From Fibrobacter succinogenes (GTDB lineage Bacteria > Fibrobacterota > Fibrobacteria > Fibrobacterales > Fibrobacteraceae), in NCBI GenBank assembly GCA_902794535.1, contig CADBHQ010000015.1:103797-167796 (forward strand): 64,000 nt of DNA, in the 5' to 3' direction. How positions within the stretch are numbered: position 1 is the stretch's first letter; the number at the start of each line of letters is the position of its first letter. Below the pieces are notes generated by a model. It had not been told where the DNA came from, made no database searches, and was given only the letters and a program-made list of their open reading frames with translations. The position numbers and the translations under genes are program-made. Below are positions 10,101-17,802 of this stretch, piece after piece.

Positions 10101-12013
10101 GGCTTGTGCTTGGTCCAAGAATTGGTGGATTCCCACATATTGCGGCCGTTCAAGCGATAGTTGAAGAAGATTACGTCTTGGCCTTCTTCAATCTGGCGGT
10201 GCAAGCCATACTGGAAGTCAAAGTAGCCGCGATTGAAGGTGGGTTCTAACTTAAAGTTAAGGCCAGCCATATTCGGGCTATAACGCATGGAACCACCGTT
10301 CAAATAAACTTCGTCTTTACGCCAGCTGTTAAAGCGGGACGGGTTGCTCAAAGAATACGGAGAGTAGAAATCCTTCGGGAGGAAGATTGCTTCAACCGTC
10401 ATGGGCCAACCTTCAATGTACTTGGACTGAGCCTTGATGTAGACACCCACCTGCGGAGTATTCATATTGGACTTGTAATAGTCAGCCAAGAAACCATTGT
10501 TGGAACTTGTACCACCATCTTTATAGTCAATAGCATCGGGTGTACGGAAGAACTTGACAGAATCTGTCATGCTCACACCCACATCGGCCATCAAGTAAAG
10601 TTTCGGTGTCACGTTGCCCTTGATATCAAGAGAAATCACATGGTTGTTGAGAATCGGCGGGCACGGAATCTGCACCTTCGGATCAGTTTCACTGGGGCAA
10701 GTGTTCATGTACTTCATCTGCGTCAGGTATTCGGGCTGATAAACGATGTCGTTATCGAAGATGACGCCCATATAGTTCAAGCCAAGAGTAAGATTGTCCG
10801 CAATCTTTTCCTTGGCGATACGACCATGATAAATGGAACCGCTAAAATCGTAGCCGCCGGACATTTCGAGTTCACCCGGCTGACCACCGTACATACGCAG
10901 ACCGTCGCGGGCACCGATATCGGCATCGGCCGGCTGAGACACGAGGAACTGAGCCTTCATATCGAACGGGAGCTGGTAGAAGTTGGCAAACACGCCACCG
11001 AAGCTACGGTTGGTCCAGAATGCACGACCACCTTCTTTAACCGGCTTAAAGACCTTTTCCTTATAGTAAGTAGAAACGGTCTTTTCGTCTTCGAACAGTT
11101 CGTACTGCCAAGCAAAGCGCGGGTTGGTTTCACGTTCCCACATGGTCAACGGAGAAGCGTTTGCCCAAATCACGCCACCGGCAGTCACGTAGGCACCAAA
11201 GACACCTGCGCGGATATCCACACCGAAGTTCATTTCTTCGTTGATGGTTGTAGAGTAGTAGTCCGTGGAGTGGTCGTACATGACACGCTGATCCTTGGTC
11301 GGAGCCTGTGTCGGTTGGCTACCCAAGTAGTTGGAGTAGAGGCCGGACAAGGAGAACGGGAAACTCATGTTCGTCCACAAGGTCATGTAGGAGTTCGGCA
11401 TGGCCACAATGTTCATGTTGAGCACAGCGTCAACAGAAGTGCGGGCCAAATCGTTCTGAACCCAGGGGCTCGGTTCGGAATAATGGAAGTTCTTCAAGCG
11501 GAAGGCCATATAGCCAGAGACCGCGAGCGGAAGATCGTCCTTACCCATGAGGGTCGATTCCATATTGTTGGCAAGCGTATCAAGGCCTTCTTCAACATTG
11601 GCGACTTGAGTCTTTGGATCAAGCTTCGAAGAAGCGTTCACCACGAGCGGCTGGTAAGGAACCGTTTCAGCCGGCTTGGAAAGGTCTGCCACAGGGGCTG
11701 CAGCCGGTTCTTCAGCAGGAGTTTCTGCTTCGGCAACGGCTTCTTCGGCAGGAGCCGGTTCAACAGTTTCTTCGACCGGAGATTCATCAGAGCTTTCCTC
11801 GGCTGCCGGTTCGGATTCCGTAGCGTCAGCAACAGATTCTTCAGATGCAGAAGCGTCTTCGGCAGCAGGTTCTTCAGCAGCTTCAGGAGCAGCCTCTTCT
11901 ACAGCCGGAGCGGATTCTTCGAATTCTTCAGAGGACACATCTTCGTCCATCTGAGCAAGGGCCAAAGACGTGCAGCAAAGCAGAGTCGTAAATAGTGTAG
12001 GTAATTTGCGCAT
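7106..12013 (-). CDS. Giant fused outer-membrane barrel protein
   Basis: A single 1635-codon frame. Residues 1-20 are a signal peptide, about 21-115 an Ala/Glu/Pro-rich acidic tract, and about 150-864 a first beta-barrel domain. At residue 865 the frame reads MKKTMNMKKTF followed by a perfect second signal peptide (AAILAASMAASAA), then a second barrel domain homologous to the 713-residue neighbour, ending in LNVEF. No stop codon or ribosome site separates the halves, and the first barrel ends without the usual terminal aromatic strand. This looks like two adjacent genes joined by a deletion or stop loss, or by an assembly error; a natural double-barrel protein is possible but less likely. AGAGGA precedes the start at 12013. 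Second gene of the envelope operon. Confidence 0.82.
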   Translation of the reverse strand: MRKLPTLFTTLLCCTSLALAQMDEDVSSEEFEESAPAVEEAAPEAAEEPAAEDASASEESVADATESEPAAEESSDESPVEETVEPAPAEEAVAEAETPAEEPAAAPVADLSKPAETVPYQPLVVNASSKLDPKTQVANVEEGLDTLANNMESTLMGKDDLPLAVSGYMAFRLKNFHYSEPSPWVQNDLARTSVDAVLNMNIVAMPNSYMTLWTNMSFPFSLSGLYSNYLGSQPTQAPTKDQRVMYDHSTDYYSTTINEEMNFGVDIRAGVFGAYVTAGGVIWANASPLTMWERETNPRFAWQYELFEDEKTVSTYYKEKVFKPVKEGGRAFWTNRSFGGVFANFYQLPFDMKAQFLVSQPADADIGARDGLRMYGGQPGELEMSGGYDFSGSIYHGRIAKEKIADNLTLGLNYMGVIFDNDIVYQPEYLTQMKYMNTCPSETDPKVQIPCPPILNNHVISLDIKGNVTPKLYLMADVGVSMTDSVKFFRTPDAIDYKDGGTSSNNGFLADYYKSNMNTPQVGVYIKAQSKYIEGWPMTVEAIFLPKDFYSPYSLSNPSRFNSWRKDEVYLNGGSMRYSPNMAGLNFKLEPTFNRGYFDFQYGLHRQIEEGQDVIFFNYRLNGRNMWESTNSWTKHKPLFIADSGNANGAAYVARTGIYSNSEKGVKQYRQQGGLYGGTWELWESFVAYDNVEQVKKAENTGEAPSHTKWSSYMSFMGGYDIGGWFGTDRTIMMTGYAALSGISTTIAPIAYSESQKDMLLWSFYGQFEPSVAVTPTFHMVGILGLETFRSDRAYTTVAYDVSLKQSMYQNEVNTFYYKKAPINYLETALGVGFDWDFSDRVGLHVRYKWMTHSDETISVNDWNMKKTMNMKKTFAAILAASMAASAASVVENQELIESKVDSANAKRGVEITGSIRAVAQTSRFNTDDDPTGINHMPNVEKDEFVTADLNFGFRPWENVRANATLRLEAGMQEYFASAAKSISVAWLNAEGNVGNNLYWVVGDFRQEYSPLTLFLPGIDIMYEPQIFARKRYMAEHEQFIEGNQRNLQGANIQFRSDLGDALGQIRAEALFARLNRTAVLDLSGAEGNILPNDEVWGASQSANMDKFVAAGNFEMLPLNRSLYLGVTPMYIFDNEDSYSYTYRHEKKEGAYVVNSDYKQEDINPYELNPQETFIVSGRLGADVASLMGNKNLILDVTGEFAMSNDKVYTPDTSWALELDEAGNPTGAFALDKDTELPYLELSGFEKESQNGMALLVNANVGYKTDDFGVRLAVDFVRNDSTWFNNLAQSPRFFAQRIQNSDKDGKSVKYGVNSPLYSSFDALYNFSPKFSPIAFGGHASETDALKPFGTDDDAFGGSVTNSYNIANYNKNSWTTNVYTRNQLALLEQLSDPALQMSLPNGLATANRMGARTNLIANFKDFVEVQGLFSIFNQVKPVSTVIDDHLGNVTILNYKAAKFMEFGGGAKIDVFKALGFSKPLEISGSYKHSERSMDTDNWVEIGLLDQTSEIKSDFINAGLYVQYLPRLGFNAGFQMINTEYTNASNVYTALAPLMKGKQMQWMVGLDYNIASNAWLAVNFGMINVENDYNTMLLTTAGSTEGVVNLPEYYDVTKDETGSYKSKFSQTVLEASLNVEF

Positions 12014-12022
12014 AAAATCCTC

Positions 12023-12766
12023 TTAAATCTCGTTGCGGAACGGATAGTTCATCGGACCTTCGTAAGCCTTACCATGCTTCTTGATCACGATATCGTCAAT
12101 CCAGACCTTGAAGGACTCGTTTTCATCTTTACGGACTTCAAGACGGAAGCCCTTGAAGTTGCTCCAGCTAAAGGGCAGCATGACTTCACGAGTGTTCTTG
12201 GCATCCCAGTACACACCGGTCGTACCGAACAGCTTGAGCGGAATGCTAAAGTGTTTCCATTCAGTGGTGATTTCGCCAAGGCTCTTGGAACGGAGTTTCA
12301 CCTGCAGGGATTCGCCACCGCTCTTCACGCCGTCGTCCACCAACACGAACAGGGCGTTTTCGCCACCCTGGGCACCCTTGATCCAGAACTCGAGGACGCC
12401 TTCTTCAAAATAGGGGGTCAAGTCGACAGATCCGGCAATACAAATTGCCACACCGGAATAGTCGCTCGCAATAAGTTCAATTTCCATGGAAAGAGCACCT
12501 TCCATAGCATACTTGTCCGTAAGAACCGGTTCGGGGTTTTCACGCGGGTACTGGTAAGTATATCCACCACCACGCGGAATAGCTTCGCGCATCACGACAG
12601 ACACGACATCCTTGTCGGGTCTGAAAGGCTTCGCCTGCTTTGTGACAAAACGGGACTGGTCGCGGTCGCGGTAATCGCTAAAACCATAACCAGCAAAAGA
12701 GAAAGACGCTAAAAGGAGAACGCCCAAGGCGCACGCCCAACTTGCTTTATGCGGTTTTACGTTCAT
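12023..12766 (-). CDS. Secreted CBM-like beta-sandwich protein
   Basis: A 247-residue protein. The start at 12766 is preferred because it begins a signal peptide (MNVKPHKASWACALG, cut near SFAG); a longer frame reaches 12826. After about 50 residues comes a jelly-roll domain with the pattern of carbohydrate-binding modules such as family 11 and CIA30-like folds: AMEGALSMEIELIASDYSG, VLEFWIKG, HFSIPLKLFG, FKGFRLEVRKD, VWIDDIVIKKH. No catalytic domain is present. It is the first gene of the envelope operon, 9 bases before the fused barrel gene, and could be the glycan-contacting subunit of that system. The module family is inferred from pattern only. Confidence 0.75.
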   Translation of the reverse strand: MNVKPHKASWACALGVLLLASFSFAGYGFSDYRDRDQSRFVTKQAKPFRPDKDVVSVVMREAIPRGGGYTYQYPRENPEPVLTDKYAMEGALSMEIELIASDYSGVAICIAGSVDLTPYFEEGVLEFWIKGAQGGENALFVLVDDGVKSGGESLQVKLRSKSLGEITTEWKHFSIPLKLFGTTGVYWDAKNTREVMLPFSWSNFKGFRLEVRKDENESFKVWIDDIVIKKHGKAYEGPMNYPFRNEI

Positions 12767-13001
12767 AATATCTAAAAATCTCCAGATACGGACCACTACA
12801 ATATAACTTGTTTTTGGGGAACTCAACGGGCAAAAAAATCAAAATGCTTGTGGAATTGGGATACACCACCCCGAAAAGCCTTGATTTTACGCGATTTTAG
12901 CGGTTTCAAAGGTAAACATAATTTTTTATTAAGACTTTCCTTACGCCTTAAAAAAGTGTAAATTTGTACGCGCTTTATTACCTTTAGCTATAGCTCCTTT
13001 T

Positions 13002-14153
13002 GTGGCCGCATTAGGCATCGTCTTTGGCGCATGCTCTAGCGAAGGCAATCCCCATACCCCAGCAACAATCACCCCCAAGGAGCCTGACACAACCAAACAA
13101 GAAACACGTCTTATCATCCCTATTAACTATAGCCTTGGCCGTGCCATGAATGCCCGTATCGGCAAGGGAATCAACCTAGGCAACTCTTGGGATTCTCAGG
13201 GTAGATCCCTAGATTGCAGCTGGAGCAACTGTATCGAAGACAGCGATTTCGCAGTAATCAAGGCAACGGGATTCAACTCCGTCCGTCTCCCAGTACGTTG
13301 GCAGCAAAATTCCGACTACAGCACGCACACTGTAGACCCCGAAAGACTCGCCGGCGTTAAAGAAGACATCCAGCTGGCTATAGACCAAGGCCTTGTGGTT
13401 ATCGTGAACTTCCATCATTATGTAGAATTGAACTGTGCCGGTGGCGGCGGACAGGGTTGCACCTATGATTCCACCGCTTACGAAGCCGAAAAAACTCACT
13501 TCCTTGGCTTGTGGGCTCAAGTCGCCCAGGAAATGGATGCATTCCCCGACACTATGCTTGTTCTTGAAATCTTGAACGAGCCCACCATTTCCAACGCCGA
13601 ACGCGTAGACAAGCTAATGAACGATGCTTACCAAGTCATTCGCTCCGTCACGAAGACCAAAACCATTATGTTCGAATCTTACCATTCGGCGAAATTTGCT
13701 GATTTGGACATTTTGCACCTGCCCGCCGATGGAAATATCATCTATACGGGCCACTACTACGAGCCCTACGGATTCAGCCACCAGGGGCACAGCTTCAATT
13801 GCAAGGGCGATGCCGCATACAGCAATACGGCCGCCTCCGACCTAGCATCGTACGCGAAACAGGCCAAAGCCCTTTACCCCGACGTAGACGGTGTAAACAG
13901 CATTCCCTTGAATATGGGTGAATTTGGCATTTCTGGAGGAACAGATTACGCAAACAGAAACACCTGTAAAGAAGGCGAATCGCTCCCCTCTGCCAAAATG
14001 AAAGCTCAATGGGCAATGCTTTCCATCAAGGCAGCCGAAACCAATGGCATGTCCTGGAACTATTGGGGCTTTACAAAGGTTGGCGGATTCGAAGCCTACG
14101 ACCGAGATGAAGCCACCTGGTACGAAGGCTTTCCCACAGCTTTCGGACTTTAA
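13002..14153 (+). CDS. GH5 endoglucanase lipoprotein, start uncertain
   Basis: A family 5 hydrolase with strong motifs: GKGINLGNSWD near the start, NFHHYVELN, acid/base Glu193 in EILNEP, GHYYEPYGF and nucleophile Glu307 in MGEFGIS (numbers from the GTG at 13002). The protein appears lipid-anchored (GIVFGAC|SS). The GTG has no ribosome site and would give a signal peptide without basic residues. In frame upstream from 12951, the codons read KKCKFVRALLPLAIAPF, which would complete a normal lipoprotein signal, but no ATG, GTG or TTG occurs there before the TAA at 12930. The true start may be lost or non-canonical. Divergent from the envelope operon. Confidence 0.85.
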   Translation: MAALGIVFGACSSEGNPHTPATITPKEPDTTKQETRLIIPINYSLGRAMNARIGKGINLGNSWDSQGRSLDCSWSNCIEDSDFAVIKATGFNSVRLPVRWQQNSDYSTHTVDPERLAGVKEDIQLAIDQGLVVIVNFHHYVELNCAGGGGQGCTYDSTAYEAEKTHFLGLWAQVAQEMDAFPDTMLVLEILNEPTISNAERVDKLMNDAYQVIRSVTKTKTIMFESYHSAKFADLDILHLPADGNIIYTGHYYEPYGFSHQGHSFNCKGDAAYSNTAASDLASYAKQAKALYPDVDGVNSIPLNMGEFGISGGTDYANRNTCKEGESLPSAKMKAQWAMLSIKAAETNGMSWNYWGFTKVGGFEAYDRDEATWYEGFPTAFGL

Positions 14154-14162
14154 TTAGACTTT

Positions 14163-14930
14163 CTATGGGCGCACAAGCGTGCCGCCCCAATGCTCGTCGA
14201 AAAAGGCTTGGAACAAAGGTTCCGGGCCTTTTTTCAATTCTTCGATAACGTCGGCAACGGAGCGTCCGCTACGGTAAAGTTCGCGGTAGGCACGGGAAAG
14301 GGCCTGGATCCGTTCTTCAGGGAACTGTTCTGGATGCAGGCGCAGAGCGTGCAGATTTAAGGCGCCGTAGCGGATGGGGTTTCCAGACGCCTTGGTGCAC
14401 GGGGGAACATCGCGGTCCACCTTATGGGTGCCACCCACGAAAGCGTAGGCGCCGACCTGATTGCGCTGCTGGATAGCGGTAACGCCACCGATGGTCGCAT
14501 ATTCGCCGATGCGCACATGACCGCCCAACTGGCAACTGTTCGCAATAACGACGCCCTCGCGAATGTCGCAGTCATGGGCGATATGCGAGTAGGCCATCAC
14601 AAGCACCTTGTTTGCCACATGAGTGAAACCGCCACCCTGCACCGTGCCGCGATTGAGCGTGCAATATTCACGAATGGTGCAATTTTCGCCGATTTCAAGC
14701 CGAGTTGGTTCACCGGCGTATTTTAAATCTTGCGGTGGACCACCGAGAATGGCTCCGTCATAGACATGCGTGTTTTTCCCGACCGAAACCCCACCGTACA
14801 CATGCACGCGGGATTCCAAAATGACACCTTCGGCAATTTCAGCACCGGCATCGACCAAGCACCAGGGGCCAATAATGGCAGATTCGTGTACTTTGGCTTG
14901 CGGGCTTACAAATGCAGAAGGATGGATCAT
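14163..14930 (-). CDS. lpxA: UDP-GlcNAc O-acyltransferase LpxA
   Basis: First step of lipid A synthesis: transfer of a 3-hydroxyacyl chain from acyl carrier protein to UDP-N-acetylglucosamine in the cytoplasm. The 255-residue length is normal. A left-handed helix of hexapeptide repeats fills residues 1-190, with the conserved SHIAHDC (His116 and catalytic His119), LGGPPQDLKY, and GGVTAIQQ before the C-terminal helical domain. Only 9 bases separate its end from the convergent GH5 gene, and 26 bases from the divergent glycosyltransferase start. It stands alone here, away from lpxD or fabZ, which are its usual neighbours. Confidence 0.95.
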   Translation of the reverse strand: MIHPSAFVSPQAKVHESAIIGPWCLVDAGAEIAEGVILESRVHVYGGVSVGKNTHVYDGAILGGPPQDLKYAGEPTRLEIGENCTIREYCTLNRGTVQGGGFTHVANKVLVMAYSHIAHDCDIREGVVIANSCQLGGHVRIGEYATIGGVTAIQQRNQVGAYAFVGGTHKVDRDVPPCTKASGNPIRYGALNLHALRLHPEQFPEERIQALSRAYRELYRSGRSVADVIEELKKGPEPLFQAFFDEHWGGTLVRP

Positions 14931-14956
14931 GCCCCAAATTTACTAATTTTAACCGC

Positions 14957-16060
14957 ATGGGTGGTATAATCATTGCAAGCCTCACCGCACTGTACGTAAT
15001 CTTGTTCCTATTCTTTATAATAGGGGTGATTCGTACGCACCGTTACAGAGGGCCTAAGGCAACTCCGAGTGTATCGGTCGTGGTGCCCATGCGCAATGAA
15101 GAAGAATTTGCGCAGCGCACGCTCGAAGCGCTGGCCGAACAGGACTATGTAGGCGAATGGGAAGTGATTTGTGTAGACGACCGTTCGACCGATTCCACCA
15201 AGGAGATTCTCGAAAAGTTTGCAGCCACCCACCCGAAATTCAGAGTACTTTCGCTACCGCAGGATTTGCCCACAATCGCAAGCCCCAAAAAGCGCGCCCT
15301 CGAAAGCGCCTTCAAGATTGCAAAGTACGAAGTACTTTTGACCATGGACGCAGACTGCATTCCGCGCAAGAGCTGGATTACCGCCATGGCAGGCCGCTTT
15401 AACGACGGCATTTGCATTGTGCAAGGCCCTAAGCAAAATAACGGCAGCCGCACGATGCCGCACCTATACCAGAAACTCGAAACTTTAGGCTACACCGCCA
15501 TGGAAGCCGCAGGCTTTAGCTGGGGGCACCCGATTGTGGCATCAGCTGCATGCCTCGCCTACAAAAAAGACCTGTTCTTTGCCGTGGGTGGTTTTGGTGA
15601 CTTGGTGAACCTTTCGAGTGGCGACGACGACATGCTCATCCACAAGATGATGAAAATTCCGGGCACCAAAGTCTGCTACAATCTAGACAAGGACGCCGTG
15701 ATTGAAACCGCTCCGGTGCACACTTGGAAGCAACTTTTTAACCAGCGCGCCCGCTGGAGCAGCAACGGCACCAATTACGAAAGCAAGGCGTACATCTTGA
15801 TGCTCACGCTGATTTACACCTATTACATCTGGATGTTCATTAGCCCTTGGTGCGTTCTCTTTTTAGATTGTCCTTGGCAGTGGTGCGTATTCAGCATTCT
15901 GCCCAAGATTCTGGTGGACTTTGTTTTCTTGATGATTGCTTCTTGGAAACTGCATGCCAAGCGCAAAATGCTTGCGTTCTTGCCGACCGAAGTGATTCAG
16001 ATTCCGATGATTGTGTTTGCCGTGCCCGCAGGCATCACAGGCATGTTCAGATGGAAATAG
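14957..16060 (+). CDS. Membrane glycosyltransferase, family 2
   Basis: A 367-residue processive-type GT2 enzyme. The ATG at 14957 gives an N-terminal membrane helix (IIIASLTALYVILFLFF) directly before the GT-A domain. Motifs: SVVVPMRNEE, VCVDDRSTDST-like ICVDDRSTDST, DADC (metal/nucleotide binding) and NQRARW (acceptor Q/RxxRW). Two to three further membrane helices follow at the C-terminus. Such enzymes add sugars to lipid or polysaccharide acceptors at the inner membrane; the substrate cannot be told from sequence. Its 3' end overlaps the convergent cca gene by 14 bases. Confidence 0.85.
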   Translation: MGGIIIASLTALYVILFLFFIIGVIRTHRYRGPKATPSVSVVVPMRNEEEFAQRTLEALAEQDYVGEWEVICVDDRSTDSTKEILEKFAATHPKFRVLSLPQDLPTIASPKKRALESAFKIAKYEVLLTMDADCIPRKSWITAMAGRFNDGICIVQGPKQNNGSRTMPHLYQKLETLGYTAMEAAGFSWGHPIVASAACLAYKKDLFFAVGGFGDLVNLSSGDDDMLIHKMMKIPGTKVCYNLDKDAVIETAPVHTWKQLFNQRARWSSNGTNYESKAYILMLTLIYTYYIWMFISPWCVLFLDCPWQWCVFSILPKILVDFVFLMIASWKLHAKRKMLAFLPTEVIQIPMIVFAVPAGITGMFRWK

Positions 16061-17339
16061 CGGAGCGCGCCCAGGCAATAGCCTCTTCAGCGTTTCTGAT
16101 TTCGCCGTCGAGTTGCAGTTCGAAACTCTTCTTGATGATTTCGCCCATTTGCTTGCCCGGCTTAACACCCATATCCATGAGCATTTTACCCATCAGGTAA
16201 GGCTGCGGCGCTTCTTCGATTAAATCTAATTCACTCGCCGCATTCCAAAACTTGTCGGCAAAGCATTCGCCATCGGCCGCAGAGCCCGCATAGAATTCGC
16301 GAGGAGTGCATTTTACAAGCAAGCCGAGCAACTTCAAACCACCCAATTTTACAGCAAGGCGGCGGAGTGCCGGAGCATCGTTTACGATAGCCGTATCTAA
16401 CTCTTGGTAAGCCTTCAAAAGCGGAGGCACAATCTTGAGCAAGTGAGTTTCGTTCGTAATGCGTTCCAGGAATTTGAGCGAAGTTTCAGGAGAACCACAC
16501 AAGAGAGCGGCAAAAGCGAATTCCATTGCCTGCGCCTCGGGCAATGTATCACGCCAAGGAACCATGTTATCGAGAATCGTTCCGAGAGTTTCCCAAGAAT
16601 CCTTGAACGGATGAATCTCGGGGAAATATTCATCAAGCTTGATATCCAAAAAAGCCTTGAGACCGAGCGAAGGCTTGCCCGGCTTCAGGAGCCATTTCTT
16701 GAATTCTTCGAACAGACGTTCTACGGAAAGATCATCCAAAGAAAGTGTGCGGCAAAGTTCAACCGTATCGGGTGCAAGCGAGCAACCAAAGCGGCTCGCA
16801 AACTGTACCCCGCGCAGAATGCGCAAAGAATCTTCGGCAAAAGCCGGACCCACATGACGCAAGGTGTGCGATTTCAAGTCGTCAATACCGCCATAAGGGT
16901 CACAAAGCGTGAGTTCCGGTAGTTCCATGCCCATGGCATTGATGGTAAAATCGCGTCGGAGTGCGGCTTCTTTAAAACTCAGTTTTTCGTCGGTATGCAC
17001 TACGAAACCGCGGTGACCATAGCCAACTTTGCTTTCGGTACGCGGGAACGAGAAATCAAGCGACAGGCCCTTCATGGCAAGGTGAATCACGCCAAAAGCC
17101 TTGCCCACCAAATTCGTACGGCCATACTTTGAAAGAATCGGAACGAGAGCGTCTTGCGCCATGTCGTATACTTCGACATCGTAGTCGCGGCAAGACTTGC
17201 CTAAAAGCGCATCGCGAACCCAACCGCCCACTAAAAACGCACGGCCGCCCGCTTCGCGGATATCGCCTGCAATCTTAAGCAAACGTCCGGGCAAATCCGG
17301 TTCGAACCACTCGCCTGCAAGTGTCTGGATTTTTGCCAT
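16047..17339 (-). CDS. cca: CCA tRNA nucleotidyltransferase family
   Basis: A 430-residue class II nucleotidyltransferase that adds or repairs the 3'-CCA of tRNA (poly(A) polymerases share the fold). N-terminal motif FLVGGWVRDALLG with the metal-binding pair in RDYDVEVY, then DFTINAM and DPYGGIDDL, and RILRGVQFASRFG in the neck domain. No clear HD phosphohydrolase motif is seen in the C-terminal half. It is the last gene of the run starting at the sigma factor, 13 bases after a small lipoprotein gene, and overlaps the convergent glycosyltransferase by 14 bases. CCA-adding versus poly(A) activity cannot be separated by eye. Confidence 0.88.
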   Translation of the reverse strand: MAKIQTLAGEWFEPDLPGRLLKIAGDIREAGGRAFLVGGWVRDALLGKSCRDYDVEVYDMAQDALVPILSKYGRTNLVGKAFGVIHLAMKGLSLDFSFPRTESKVGYGHRGFVVHTDEKLSFKEAALRRDFTINAMGMELPELTLCDPYGGIDDLKSHTLRHVGPAFAEDSLRILRGVQFASRFGCSLAPDTVELCRTLSLDDLSVERLFEEFKKWLLKPGKPSLGLKAFLDIKLDEYFPEIHPFKDSWETLGTILDNMVPWRDTLPEAQAMEFAFAALLCGSPETSLKFLERITNETHLLKIVPPLLKAYQELDTAIVNDAPALRRLAVKLGGLKLLGLLVKCTPREFYAGSAADGECFADKFWNAASELDLIEEAPQPYLMGKMLMDMGVKPGKQMGEIIKKSFELQLDGEIRNAEEAIAWARSAISI

Positions 17340-17352
17340 CTGCTAAATCGCC

Positions 17353-17784
17353 CTACTGGAAACTGCCGGCATCTGCAGCAGAAGTGTCAACGGCTGCGGA
17401 ATCCGAAGGTTGTTCCACAGACTTGTAGCGGTCGTAAATGCTTGTGGTTTCTACGCCCGAAGAATCCTGAAGGGCCTTGGTCACAGAAACTTCACCATCT
17501 TTTCCAGCATTTGTCGAATCGGTCAATTTCGACTTCGATGAATCCGAAGCGGCAAAGCGATCATAAATACTCTGACGCTGCGCAACCCCTTCGGACTTCT
17601 TCTGAGCTTCTTCTTCGCGGCATACGCGCAATTCCTCTTCGGCATAAGCACGCTGGTCCGGCGAATAGGTCATGGTATTCAAACGGTATTCCATTTCTTC
17701 GCAAACGAGACCCTGACGCTCGCCAGCACAGCCAACCAGCACCGCGGCGACGCCCAAAAACAACCAGATTGCAGCACGTTTCAT
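17353..17784 (-). CDS. Small lipoprotein with SIYDR repeats
   Basis: A 143-residue protein starting at 17784 (MKRAAIWLFLG) with a lipobox ending at Cys19 (VLVGC). A charged segment with Cys, Glu and Arg (YAEEELRVCREEEAQKK) is probably helical; the rest is low-complexity Ser/Asp/Thr with two copies of SIYDR(F/Y) about 50 residues apart. No known family. It lies 18 bases after the propeller protein gene and 13 bases before cca, inside the sigma-factor operon. An outer start at 17799 is possible but adds residues before the signal peptide. Confidence 0.75.
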   Translation of the reverse strand: MKRAAIWLFLGVAAVLVGCAGERQGLVCEEMEYRLNTMTYSPDQRAYAEEELRVCREEEAQKKSEGVAQRQSIYDRFAASDSSKSKLTDSTNAGKDGEVSVTKALQDSSGVETTSIYDRYKSVEQPSDSAAVDTSAADAGSFQ

Positions 17785-17802
17785 TATTCGCCTCGACACC
17801 GA

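Noticed and set aside
10640..11995. A 451-codon frame opposite the acidic tract of the fused barrel protein
   Set aside because: The Phe/Arg/Ser-rich end is the reverse reading of the Glu/Ala repeats; no start signal or family.
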